Assembly: GCA_027625915.1 (NCBI GenBank)
Contig: JANTQA010000023.1
Coordinates: forward strand, 4,402,001 to 4,466,000
DNA: 64,000 nt
Direction: 5' to 3'
From: Anaeramoeba flamelloides
Lineage: Eukaryota > Metamonada > Anaeramoebidae
The notes under the pieces: model-generated
Seen by the model: only the letters and a program-made list of their open reading frames with translations
Databases searched by the model: none
What the model was told of the DNA's origin: nothing
Part shown: one piece after another, positions 28,598 to 39,889 of the stretch
Layout: each line of letters begins with the position of its first letter
Position numbering within the stretch: position 1 is the first letter of the stretch
Translations under genes and position numbers: made by a program

Positions 28598-31500
28598 TTA
28601 GTTTTGAATGGAGTTGATCCATTCAGCGATATCTTGAATTACTGATATATGTACTGATTTATGTTCTGTGAGGTATTCTTCTGGAACTGCTTTCCCTTCA
28701 CCTTCACCAAAGTCATGATTTAATTTTTCATAAAACTTTACAATATTTTTTTCATTCTTAAAATTCGAAATTACTTGATTCCATAAATTGAAATCCTCTT
28801 CTGTGGCTTGATAATCTCTACCACCCTGTAATACTATTACAGAAAGTTCATTATTTGTTTTTTCTAATATCTTTTCAAGAATGGCGCAAGGGTCGTACTT
28901 GTCCAGATCAAGCCAATATTTCTTTGGCAACGAAAGAGGCAATTCTGAAAATTTCAGTTCCGAATTTTCATCAAGTGATTTAACGTTTTCTACTTGTTTC
29001 TTTAAGTTTTCAAGAATTAGATCATTTTTCGATGAAGGTTTTAATCCAAGTATATACTGGAATTGCTCTAAAACTAAATCTTCGAGTGGCCTTGCAGTTG
29101 CCGCAAATAATACTAATCCTCTAATTTTTGCCAATTTGAATGGATCTTCATTTTCTTCAACATCTTCTTGTGCCTTGATAATATTATTATAGATTCTTGG
29201 TAAAAGATAGCCGCCCAGCGAATGTCCAAGAATAATAATATTGTTTATGTCAACAACTTTATGAGTAGAAGCAAATTTAATTGCATTAATTAGATCATCA
29301 ATCACTTCTTCTTGTACAGTTAGATCTTCACGTGTTTGTGCAATTTTTTGATTATACATTAATGTTCTTTTATAATAACGAATAACAGCAAACCCAGATG
29401 CAGTTAACCCAAATGTTAAATCTAAAAATGGCTTGTTGGGCCCTATTGTTTCGTCTTGATCATTTGCTCCAGATCCATGAACTAAAATGACTGTTGGGTA
29501 TTTTTGATTTTCAGTTTTTAATTTTGGATAAGCAATTTCCCCTGGTAGTTGCCATTCACTGCCTTTACCAATAATTATTTTTTCTGCCGCTAAGGTTTCC
29601 CTGTTCACGTACTCTGGTAGTTTATATTGTGCTCCAACGGGGAAATCATCGGTGAAAAATAGGCCAGCGATTTTATTGCCATTAAAAGATATTCTATAAA
29701 ATTATATTAAAGTGTTCATTTTCAATGAGTTTTTTCAAAAAAAAATTAGAAAAAAAAAATGAATAATAGGTTCATAAACAGACATAATAACACAAACACT
29801 GGTTAATCGAATTTTGTATATATAAAAATAAATTATGAATATTAGTATTGAGAATATATTCAAAAATAATTGGCTTTATCATTTTATGACATTTTGTTAG
29901 GCTGGTTTTGAAAAAATGATTTTGATGTTTTAAAAGTACTTTGTGGATAAGTTTCCATACTGATTTTTTATAATATTTTTAAAAAAGTGGAGAAAAATTA
30001 TAGATGTTCTTTACAAAATTAAATTTTAAAAAATTTCAAAGATTTCTTCAAAAAAGTTTTGTTGGCTGTTGTGAAAAAAATAAAAAGTAAAAAATGGTTC
30101 TAGATAAAAATTTATAAAGATCTTTTTAAAACACTATTTGTTGAAAAATAAATTGAACAAAATTCCCATTCAACTTTACTCAAAAAATGTTTAAAATATA
30201 TAAATTCTTTAAAATATTTAATTCTGTAAATCGGTTATATTATGAATTTCTTTTAGAATTGCAGATTTTAAATATTTAGATAATTGTTTGTACGTTGGGT
30301 TTTTTTTTTTGCAAAGATAAATGAAAATTTTGTTCAATTTATTTTTCTAAACTAAATTACAAAAATTTGGACACAGTTTAAACAGTTGAAATCATAGCAA
30401 TAACCATACTGTATTTTACATTAAATTTGGGAATAATTTTGATTTCACAAACTATTTTATTTTTTATCTTTTTTGTTTAGTTTTCATTTCCTTTTTTTTC
30501 AGTTACGTAATATGTTTTGGTTTGATCTGGAATTTTTTTTCAATGGTTGGAGAGAAGACTAGTGTTGAGTTTTGTGAAATAGAAAAATCACATAGAAGTG
30601 GTTGATGGTATCTTATCATTTGATCGATCAACAATTATTGGTGGAATTTCAACAAATTTACCAATATAATTTTTTTTTCTGCTCGTTTCATCAGTTTGGA
30701 GCACACCAATTTTTTTGTTTTTGTTTTATATTTTTTTCTTTTATTTGGATAAAAATGATTACTTATTAAAACATATATAGTATGTAACTTAAATGCGGTT
30801 TAATATTAGGTTTATAAAAATAGAATAAATTGAGTTTTTTTTGCCTATTTTTGATTTTGGATGTTTCTGTTATTTCCAAATTTTTGGAATAGGGTTTATT
30901 AAGGGATTGACGTAACCATAGATTGATATATAATTAAAGTATGTTGGAATTGATTGTAAATCATATCAGTGCTCTAGAATTCAAATATCCCTAAATAAAT
31001 CCATTTTAAATATTATTAAAAAATAAATTACTGTCAAATCTAAAACCCGGAAATTTCTGAAACCCGGTAATTCCATTTTTCTGATCAATTGTAAATATTA
31101 GTAAAAAGTCAAAAATATACTCCCATTTTACAGACAAATAACCCAATTACCCAGTAACTTATAACCTTTCCAATTGGGGTATTGGTTAAATATTTTGAAT
31201 CCATTAATTTTAACTCTTTGGTGAATTCAGAAATCAAAAAAATCCAAAATTTGTAAAATTAATTGAGAACATGACTGAAAATGAAAATCCACTTTTGATT
31301 TAAAATTTTGAAATAAAAAACATTTTCATACTTTTAAAAGATTTGAAGAGAATTTGAATTTGAGAAAGGTGTTTTATTATTGCGAATTTTCATGAAATTA
31401 TGAAAAGCATTTTGTAAAAAAATAAATCCTCTAAGGTTCCCAATAGAAATTTAAAATTTTGAAAAAATTATTAAAAGAAAGATATAAAGTAAATAAAACT

Positions 31501-34500
31501 CTTATTTCATAAATGTAATAACAAAATAATTCTTATAAAGATGATTCCTAATAAATTTAGAATTTATCTAAAGGGAAAATCGCAATAAATTTGATTTTCA
31601 ATTTTCAGTAATGTTCTCAATTAATTTTACAAATTTTGGATTTTTTTGGTTTCTGAATTCACCAAAGAATTAAAATTAATGGATTCAAAATATTTAACCA
31701 ATACCCCAATTGGTAAGGTTATAAGTTGCTGGGTAATTGGGTTATTTGTCTGTAAAATGGGAGTATATTTTTGACTTTTTACTAATATTTACAATTGATC
31801 AGAAAAATGGAATTACCGGGTTTCAGAAATTTCCGGGTTTTAGATTTGACAGTTATTAGATTGTTTACTAAGGACTATTCTTAAAAATTTTTATTTTTGA
31901 AATGTTTTTTTTAATTCCTTTCAAAATATAATAACAGAAACCCAAATAATAGTATTCTGGTATCTAATAATTCATCTTTAGAACTTCCAAAAGTAACTAT
32001 TTTTTCAAATTTTTTTTTCAAGGATTTTCTCAATAATTATCAACATAAAAAACCCCAAAGAATGATTATTAGTTTTCTTTTTATAAAGCTATTTAAAACA
32101 TCAGTATATTTCCATGATTTTGGAAATAATTTTACAAAATAATATCTTGGTTAATTATTTAATTTTTTAAAATAATTAAATTTTTTCACCTATGAATTAT
32201 AATCTTGACTACATTATAGCTAAATTATAAAAACTCTAAATTTATTCAGGGTGTCTATCAAGTGCCGTAGAGTACTTTCAAGTGCCGTCAAGTACCTAGG
32301 TTTTTTTTAATTTTAGAAATGAAAAGAAAATTTCGTAGTTTTTCTTTTCATTTTTTTAAAAGTAAAAAAAAACTAACGTCTCTTTTCCAGAATTTAAAAG
32401 AATAGATTAAAATCAAAGATTTCACTCAATTCTTTTAAATTAAAAAAAAACTAAAGAAAAGTGCCTAGGTTTTTTTGTTGAACCACCTCTCTCCAATAAT
32501 AAAAAAAAATAAATCAATTTTTTTAACAAGGAATCTACATTCCAAAAAAAAATTAACAAAGATATTTTCAACTTTGAAGTCTTCAGATTAACAATCCAGC
32601 CTTTAAATTTGTGGCGAAATGCATATATTTATTTTCTCAAATTATTGAATTTTTTTACTAATACAATAATCATTTTTAATTGATGGGATCAACATTTATG
32701 GTACTATTTTACTGATAGGATTTTTTTTTTAGAAATTTAACCATAGAGCACTTATATGATTGACCACCAATTCCGTCATACTTTAATTATCAGCTTCTTT
32801 TTGGTAGACGCTAACCCCTAAAAGCTAAAAAAAAAAAAAAAAATTGGACAAAAGTTATGAATATATAAATACAAATTTATGGTGAAAGCTAATTCCTTGA
32901 AAAATTTTTTTAGTCTATTTTCGAAATGAACTTTTTAGGGGAATTTGAACGAAAGAATAGTTATATAATTTACCTTCATGAACAACACACTCCAATTTTA
33001 AGTACTTTTGTGTGGTTTAACGCTAACACCTCAAGAAAATATATTATGAATAAATTAATTGTGTTTAAAAATTGTTAACTTATTCATAATTAAACTGAAA
33101 TTAGTTAATGAGGAAAAGTTCTTATTTAAAATTCTTTTTAACTATAATATATTTTTTGAAGCATTTGTTTATTTTGAAGAAGTATTTTATACTTTTAATG
33201 TGAGATTTCTTGTTTTCGATTTTGAGATAAATTTTGAAAACAATTTAAGAATAATTTTTGATGAATAACTTTAGATTACAATAATTTTAAGATCTTACTG
33301 TTGAGAGAAAAATGTTGGACACAGAAAAATGGTTGGACACCATTTTTAATTGGGAACATTACTGAAATTGAAAATCAAATCCCGATTGATAACTAGGTGA
33401 ATTTTATATAAATCCAGGTTTAAAGCTGTTAAAAGTTCATTAATCTGTGGTTTGTGTAGAATACTCATTTGAATGGTTGATAACTCAAGTAGATCATGCA
33501 ATTTTAACAAAAATCCAAGTTGTAGTAAAGTTTACTATTAATTCTGAAAAAGGTAATTTTTAAACTTGATTTAGATTATAAGAGATAAGGTTTTGAAAAA
33601 GTAGAATTACATTAATCGTTATTCTAATAAGTAGATTATTGTTATTTTCTTTAGTTATTTCACAAATGATTGAAATTAAAAATCATTTTTAGTAATGTTC
33701 CCAATTAAAAATGCTGTCCAACCATTTTTCTGTGTCCAACATTTTTCTCTCAACAGTTAATTGCAGTTTTTAGAAAATAAATAATGACTTTAGTTACTTT
33801 GTGTTACAACCCACTTTTTTGGATTGAGATGATATTAATTGTTACTGTTAATTGCAAAATAAAAAGATCAACATTTTCATTCAACTTTAAAAAAAAAAAT
33901 AAACCTCAAGAATTAATATAAATCATCAAAGTTCCCAATTCTTAAAAGGCAAATGAATAATTTAAGCTGGTTTTTAGGATTAAAAAATTTGAAAAGATCC
34001 AAGATTTGAAAATCTTTTTTTGGAAAGTTGAATGAAAATTTTGTTCCATTAATTTTGAAATAAATAGTATGTTTTCTTTCTTGTGTTTATTTCAATACTT
34101 AGTGATGTTACTTTTATGCTTTTTTTTTCGCTGGTTTTCTTTCAATAAAAAGAATTTTTCAAGTAAGATTCTCAAAAGATCGGTAACTCGACTTGAGGGG
34201 ATTCTAAAAAGCGTAATATCTAAACAATAATGAACGGCACTGATCAACTGGTATTTTAAATTTAGGTTTTCGTGTAAAGGATTTACTGGTATTTGAATAA
34301 TAAATGGGATAAAATTTTCACTTCATTTTCCTTTACTTTTTTTCTTTTAGAAATTAATTATTTTACTTTGAAATAGGATGTGGTTTGTGATCTCTATTTA
34401 TTTGTTTAGTACCTTTTTTATATATATTTTGTATATTTTGGGTGAACTAAGAATCCTAAACGAGACCAAGATTTCAAGAATTGAAAACAGATAATCAGCC

Positions 34501-35456
34501 ATTAATATTGTCCCATATAAATTTCAAATACCAGTATGATCATAGGATTTGGCGTTTTTCGATTTGGTTTTGTTTTTGTTTTGCTGTTGCATTATTTACT
34601 TTCAGAACCAAATGAACAAAATTTTCATTCAGCTTTCTCGAAATAATCTTAAATGATCAAAGTCAAAATTTAAACTATTTAAAAAGGCAAGTTGGTTTTA
34701 GTTATTCATTTTCCTTTTGGGATAGAAAACGTTGTTGTTTTCTTTTAATTCTTAGATACATTTTTTTTAGAAAACTGAGCCAAAATTTTGTTTATTTGGT
34801 TCTGAAAGTAACTGCTAAAAGAAAAAAAGTTTTTGAAATTTCACAAGCGAAAAATTTCTTGTAATCTTTTTTTGTTAAACCCAAACAAAAGAATAACAAC
34901 AAAAAAAAAATTAATGATTTTAGCCCAAAAGAGTTTTATAATTTTTTGCGGGTATTGAAATAAAACTAAAGTCTTTTTCTTTTTCTTATTTTAATTTTTC
35001 TTTGGATGGTCTTTACTTTTCCTTTCAACAGAATCTGTTCTGTCATATTTTTTTGTTTGGAAAAGAAACAAAAAAAAAAAAAAGATGTTTGTTTGATATC
35101 AAAATTTTTTCTTATTTCTCTGTTACCAGGGTTGAAAGTGTTTCTTTATGAGAAAAAAGAAAAAAGAAAAATGTTATTAACCTTGCTTGCATTGACTTGT
35201 TTTTGAAAATGATTTTACAAAGAACAATATTAAAAACAATATTCTGTTCTTTTCCATTCAATTTTTTTTCGTCATGTGAGAGAACTTCAGAACTTTGATA
35301 TTCACCACATTGCGTGACAATTGATTTCCAGATTTGTTCAAGTTTTTCAGGTGATAGATTCTTTTTAACTTCTTGAGTCATTTTGATCCAAACTGTTGCA
35401 TATTTTGCGTTATTAAGATTTTCAATAACTGAAAGTGCACTTTCCTTGGGGTCCAT
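28598..35456 (-). CDS. DUF3887 plus alpha/beta-hydrolase protein of bacterial type, two exons
   Basis: CDS is complement(join(28598..29693,35182..35456)), 456 aa. Exon 1 (91 aa plus AG) encodes a DUF3887-type domain: a helical region with LSPEKLEQIWKSIVTQCGEY. The donor is GTTAAT. After TATAG, exon 2 adds the base that restores Arg and completes DUF3887 (ISFNGNKIAGLFF), followed by the hydrolase. The hydrolase has oxyanion segment VHGSGANDQDE (about 162-172), nucleophile elbow GHSLGG with Ser about 250, Asp of GGRD about 385 and His of NHDF about 418, so the triad is complete. There is no signal peptide, so it is probably cytosolic. The two-domain order and motifs such as ETIGPNKPF and TARPLEDL are, to my knowledge, those of bacterial (Firmicutes/Bacteroidetes-like) esterases, so bacterial ancestry is likely. 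The substrate is unknown. Confidence 0.88.
30125..30355. repeat. Short palindromic MITE (AACAAAATTTTCATT family), copy 1
   Basis: Arms AAATTGAACAAAATTCCCATT and inverted AATGAAAATTTTGTTCAATT. The same family occurs at 33845-34075, 34598-34813, 38700-38920 and twice in 56380-57195. Confidence 0.6.
30365..30893. repeat. Inverted-repeat element, opposite-orientation copy of 2940-3470
   Basis: The ends AATTTGGACACAG and TTCCAAATTTTTGGAATAG and the interior (CATTTGATCGATCAACAATT) match the element at 2940-3470 in reverse orientation. Directly after it, near 30902, lies a short repeat (AAGGGATTGACGTAACC) related to those near 6375 and 6518. Confidence 0.6.
31028..31855. mobile_element. Foldback DNA element with arms of about 250 bp and TTA target duplication
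   Basis: The outer ends CTGTCAAATCTAAAACCCGG and its inverse sit between TTA trinucleotides (31028-31030 and 31853-31855). The arms remain nearly identical from 31031 to about 31285 and from about 31590 to 31852, including TACTCCCATTTTACAGACAA. The CTG...CAG tips and TTA duplication link it to the elements at 23588 and 33295. No transposase frame remains. The near-identity of the arms suggests it is fairly young. Confidence 0.85.
31870..32660. repeat. Dispersed repeat, copies also at 6835-8420 and about 20980-21590
   Basis: Shared landmarks are TCTTTAGAA...AGTAACTATTTTTTCAA, CTTTTTATAAAGCTA, TTGGTTAATTATT, AAAGATATTTTC...GAAGTCTT and a final AATTTTTTACTAA. The copy at 6835 is interrupted by LINE copy A; this copy is interrupted by hairpin cluster H. 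It is therefore older than both kinds of insertion. No coding region is seen. Confidence 0.6.
32250..32479. repeat. Hairpin cluster H, best-preserved decamer head
   Basis: The head reads ATCAAGTGCCGT AGAGTACTTT CAAGTGCCGT CAAGTACC and then CTAGG. A T-run palindrome with GAAATGAAAAGAAAATTTC...CTTTTCATTTT follows. Next come an AACTAACGTC linker and a CCAGAATTTAAAAGAATAG palindrome, and the cluster ends AAAAGTGCCTAGG, a second, inverted head remnant. It lies within the dispersed repeat of 31870-32660. Confidence 0.75.
33295..33759. repeat. CTGTTGAGAG-ended MITE, copy 2 (hydrolase intron)
   Basis: Nearly identical in sequence and length to 23588-24035, with TTA at both ends. The arms carry TGTTGGACACAGAAAAATGG and inverted copies. 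This copy keeps both motifs of the right arm, whereas copy 1 has lost one. Close identity suggests recent mobility of the family. Confidence 0.85.
33845..34075. repeat. Short palindromic MITE (AACAAAATTTTCATT family), copy 2
   Basis: Arms ATCAACATTTTCATTCAACTT and inverted AAGTTGAATGAAAATTTTGTT around an A/T-rich centre containing a CCCAATTCTTAAAAGG segment shared with 38700-38920. Confidence 0.65.
34598..34813. repeat. Short palindromic MITE (AACAAAATTTTCATT family), copy 3
   Basis: The tips are well preserved: TTACTTTCAGAACCAAATGA at the left and TATTTGGTTCTGAAAGTAA at the right. Inside them lies the family's AACAAAATTTTCATTCAGCTTT arm. Confidence 0.7.
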
Positions 35457-35946
35457 TCAAATCGATTTTGATTAAGATTAAAAAAAGAAAAAAGATAAAA
35501 AAATGAAAGAAGAAAAAAGTTTTTAAGAGCTTTTATTTATGACAAGCTGAATTATTTAAATGTTTTAGAACCAGAAAATTCAAAAAGATCTAATTTTCTT
35601 GACATAATTAGAATGTTGTTTAGTTTCTTTTTCTTTGTATCTGATTAATTTGTTATTTACAATTTTTATGATTGCCTTGAGGGTATTTTTGTTTGGAAGA
35701 TTTTAAGGTACAAAAACAAAATCAAAGGATTATTAAATGGGGATCTGTTGTTGTTCGTTTCAGATATTAATTTAAATCTTATTTATATTGGTTAACCCTA
35801 AAAAATAAACTTTTGCTTTTTTTTTTTTTGTATATTCTCGAATTATATATATTGTTTTTTGAACTCTAGAGATCTTTTTTTTGAAGACATTATTATATAC
35901 ACCCAACACACATATGCCTTATGTTATTTGAATAAAAATTTAATTC

Positions 35947-36430
35947 TACTGTAGTCAAAATAAAGCGTGCAAAAAAATTTAATGCGTGTTTCAAAATAAA
36001 AAGCGTGTGTTTTTTTGTTATTGAAAACCTATACATTAACTAATCAAAGAAACCAATAATAAAACCTAAAAAAATATGGTATTGGTTTCTTAAAGTTCTA
36101 TTATTGAACAAGAAATTCTAAAAATGAAGGATCAAATTAGAAAATTTATATCAAAAAATAGAGTAAATTTTTTAGAAAATTGTTTTCATCAAAAAAAACT
36201 AAAATTTCAAAAAAATTGAGAATATTATGGAAAATTTTCAACTATTTACATGAATAATTTAAATTTTACTGGAAATATCCAGACCTTTACTTTCAAAATT
36301 GATTTGGGCCCAGGTATACTATTTGGTAGTAGATTGGATGTTGCCTTGGTACAAGAATAAAAAAAAGCATGGATAATATTTTTCAAACACGGATTATAGT
36401 AGTTGTGCACGCATTATTTTGATCACTGTA
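35947..36430. repeat. MITE with TACTGTAGTCAAAAT ends
   Basis: The left end TACTGTAGTCAAAATAAAGC is matched by the inverted right end TTATTTTGATCACTGTA. Tandem GCGTG motifs occur in both arms. TA at the tips fits Tc1/mariner-type insertion. A decayed relative lies at 2072-2562. Confidence 0.7.
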
Positions 36431-37548
36431 TTATCAATATAAAATCAAAGTATTATTTTATATTTAATTTATTTCCAGATGAATCGAGAAGGCCAAACAA
36501 CTCATGAGAATGTGAAACTTTTTATATATAATAGAAAAGCTTTTTTAAAAGATATTTTATAAAATTCTTTCGAAATAAGAAGTAAAATATTTACACAGTA
36601 TTGTCAAAAAGTTTTTTCTCACAACAATTAATTTTTACAAAAACTTAACATTTTGAAATGTAAAAGCACAAAAATAAAAAATTGAAAAAAATGATGTACT
36701 TAACTGGTTGTTACAAAACAATAATTACTCAATTTCTAGCATTGATCTGAATTTTTTTCTTAGTGAAGATTTGTTACTACTATTTAGAGGTTTAAAGGGT
36801 GTGATTAAAATCGGAAAAACAAAAATGAACAATTAAATTTTAAATTATTTAAAATGCGTCCAAAAAGGAAAAGCATGGTCAAATAATAATTGTTTACTCA
36901 TTTTCACAATTTAATTTATTTTTTTTATTCATACACCATAATGGTAGATATTTTGTGCATAATTTTTCAAAAAATTTATCTCAATATTTATGATATTGAA
37001 ACTCCAGAAAGAAAAAAATAATTATTTTCTTCATGATACCCTTACTCTTGTGGATGCTGAAAAATGTTTTTTCTATTTAATTGCCAAGAATTTTATTTTT
37101 CATTTTTTTGTTATATATCTTTTAATGATTCACAAAAATTTGAAAATGCTGTGTAATTAAAACTATTGTTTGTAAAGTTTTACAGAGAAGAATAAATTAA
37201 TTCTCAACTAAAGAAGAAGTAATTATATCAAACGACACTGCTAATTTAGAAATAAATTTATTATTTTGTTTTAACTTGGTGGATTTTTTAGATTTTGGTT
37301 TCCTTTTTTTAATTTGTCTGTAAAAAAATAAACTGGGGGGTTGTATATGACTATATTTATTAAAACAATCTATATATTTGGGTAGTCAATGATTTTAGTT
37401 ATTTGGTTAAGAATTGTCTTGAGTACTGAATATTCTTAAAATGTAGCCATGACGGGATAGAATAATATCTTTTAGTTATTAATTTTTTATTTTATTAAAG
37501 GGGGTGTAATACTTATTTTTAACAAAAATTCAATTCTAAACTATTTTT

Positions 37549-38230
37549 CAGTCAAAGGGGCCCAGTTGTAATGGTATAATACATGTTTTTAAAGGGTTTG
37601 TATAGATATTTGAAGAAAAATCTTATTTTGGAAATTTCCAAAATTGAAATCATTTTTTCACATTTTTACACATTTTTGTTTTTTTTTTTCGATTTTTTTT
37701 TTAAACTTCATTCATTTGCAAAAAAATTTTTTATTGCAAGATCAATAGTCACTTGGTAAAAATGTATTATTCTAAGGTTATTGAAACCATGAAAAGAATT
37801 GTTGAGAAATCATAATGATTTCTATTGCAATTCTATTCGATCTTTGATCTTGATATTTGTTTAATAAATGTGAAAAATTTTCACTTAATTTTCATTTCCT
37901 TTTTCAAATAGAGACCACAAATACCAACAAACTTCGTTTGGGGGCTTGGTTTCTAAAAGAAAAGTATGGAAAATGAAGTGAAAAATGTTTCATATTTATT
38001 ATTCAAATACCAGTAGAAGTTCAAAACGAACATCGTTGTTTTTCTCAATAGGGCGCTAAGAATTTGAGTTTTTCAATTTTTAAGAAAATCCATTGATTAA
38101 TTAGTTTTCTTTCAGACATATATCAACAATTCTATGATTTGTATTGTTCTGTTTATTTCTTATTTGTTCTTCTAAGGTTAATTATATAAAATAATTGATA
38201 TTTGAAAAAAACGTTGGGCCCCTTTGACTG
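37549..38230. repeat. MITE with CAGTCAAAGGGGCCCA ends
   Basis: The tips CAGTCAAAGGGGCCCA and TGGGCCCCTTTGACTG are perfect 16-bp inverted repeats at a 682-bp spacing. Related interiors lie at 27785-28275, 42958-43482 and 53770-54470. No coding capacity. Confidence 0.8.
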
Positions 38231-38699
38231 AAACAGAGTTTATTTGAAAAAAAAAATTCATTTATTAACTTTAGAGAAATGAAATACAATTTTGAAAATA
38301 ATTCATTTTTTATATAATTTTTCATTAAAAGACCAGATCCTTTTATTATTGGAATTTTTAGTACATGAAATGCAAAAGTAATATTTTATAAACCATTATA
38401 TTTTTTGGAAACCTCGCTTTTAGTGATTTCTGATGGTTAGTATAAACAAATTTCCACAATTTAATCTCATTTTGAAAAATGGATTAAAAATTAAGTTAAT
38501 TTTGAATCATCAAAGATCAGAAAAAGTGATATCTTTTTTTCTTAACATTATTGAATTTTTAAAACATTTTATAATTTTTTTATTAAATCTTAAGAGTATA
38601 AGCAAGGGGATGTTCTTGTCAAAATAAATTACCAGGTTTTATTTATTTTTTTTTTTCTCAGAATGATTAGGTTTTATTTTTATCAATTACCCAATAAAA

Positions 38700-38920
38700 T
38701 GTTAATTTTTAAATAAAAAGATCAAAATTTTCATCAGATTTCCACAGAAAAACTTCCAAAGAATTAAAATAAATCATCAAAGCCCTCAATTCTAAAAGGG
38801 GAATTGATAATTAGGCTAATTTTAAGAATTAAAAATTTGAAATGTTAAATGATTTAAAAATCTTATTTAGATAAGTTTAATGAAAATTTTGTTCTATTTA
38901 TTTTGTAAAAATAATATAAA
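38700..38920. repeat. Short palindromic MITE (AACAAAATTTTCATT family), copy 4
   Basis: Arms GATCAAAATTTTCATCAGATT and inverted TTAATGAAAATTTTGTTC. The interior shares CATCAAAG..CTCAATTCT with 33845-34075. Confidence 0.6.
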
Positions 38921-39683
38921 CAACCGAATTATGATTATCAAATTAAGTTATTTGATAATCTTTTTATTTGTTTTTATTATAATTATTCATATGATTGAGT
39001 TTGATTTATTTGAATAATATCTAAATTTTAGAGAAATAATTGTAAAGTCTATTGATACATTTAATCTTTGGGTAGCTCATAACTTAGATTGAAATAATTT
39101 AGATTGGGCTATTAATTAATGTTTTTAAATAACCAAATGAAAAAGTTTTTTTTAAGATTATTAGTTGAATTTTTTAGATTACAAGAAAAGTGTTTGTTGA
39201 AAAGATTTTTAATTTAATATTTTGTTGCTTTTCTCATATTTTTTTGTTCAATAAAATGAAAAAATTTGATTTAAACTATTTAAATCAAAAAATTAATTTT
39301 TTTTCAAAGTTTAAAATAATTATTGTAATTATTCTGAAATTAATTTTATTTTTTTAAACTGAGTTATTTCAAAGCCTAAAAATTGTTTTAATAAAAAAGT
39401 GTGTTTTTGTAAACTTCATTTCAACGTACTAAGATTTCAATCTTCTTTAAAGAAAATAATTTTTTTTAAAATAACTTATAAATATGTTCAATTTTGAACT
39501 TTTCATAAAATGGAGAAAAATTGGATCAAAAATTTTTAAAAAACAATAATTCATTTTGGAATATCAAAATTAAAACATAAGTTTGATATTTTGGTATTCA
39601 GATTTTGACTTCATTTTTCAATTTCAAGACGATGTAAATTTTTTTTAGATTAACTATTAAACACAGTCGAATTTTTTTTTTAG

Positions 39684-39829
39684 TTAAAGTTCCCAAAACT
39701 GCCGAAGGTAAACTCAAAAAAGAAATAAATCAAAATAAATCCTTTTCTTCTTCTCCAAAAATTCTAAAATTACGGAAGAAAATTGAACTAGACTTATTAC
39801 TCGCATTCAAAATTGATGAGTTGAATTGA
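39684..39829 (+). CDS. Terminal exon of an unidentified gene immediately upstream of pelota
   Basis: After a T-run and TTTTAG, an open frame of 48 codons reads VKVPKTAEGKLKKEINQNKS, then SFSSSPKILKLRKK and ELDLLLAFKIDELN, and stops at TGA (39827-39829). The first two bases complete a codon begun in an upstream exon that I could not place. Codon content (GCC GAA GGT, CTC GCA TTC) is more gene-like than the surrounding sequence. The stop is only 60 bp before the pelota start codon, so intergenic spacing is tight here even though introns are huge. The tail looks basic and helical; no family is recognised. A downstream GT inside the exon leaves other splice forms possible. Confidence 0.45.
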
Positions 39830-39889
39830 ATAATTCAAAACCAAGTCACATTTTTTTCAGAAATTTCTTAAATATCTTCCAAAAAGCAA

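Larger units (their letters stand above)
29694..35181. other. 5.5-kb intron of the hydrolase gene, full of inverted-repeat elements
   Basis: Holds at least seven repeat insertions, listed separately: 30125-30355, 30365-30893, 31028-31855, 31870-32660 with hairpin cluster H inside, 33295-33759, 33845-34075 and 34598-34813. No other exon is seen on either strand. Confidence 0.75.
35457..39683. other. Region between the hydrolase start and an orphan terminal exon
   Basis: Contains three MITE-like elements (35947-36430, 37549-38230, 38700-38920). It should also hold the upstream exons and promoter of the plus-strand gene ending at 39829. A short open stretch after TTTCCAG at 36480 (MNREGQTTHENVKLF) could be one such exon, but nothing confirms it. 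Confidence 0.45.
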
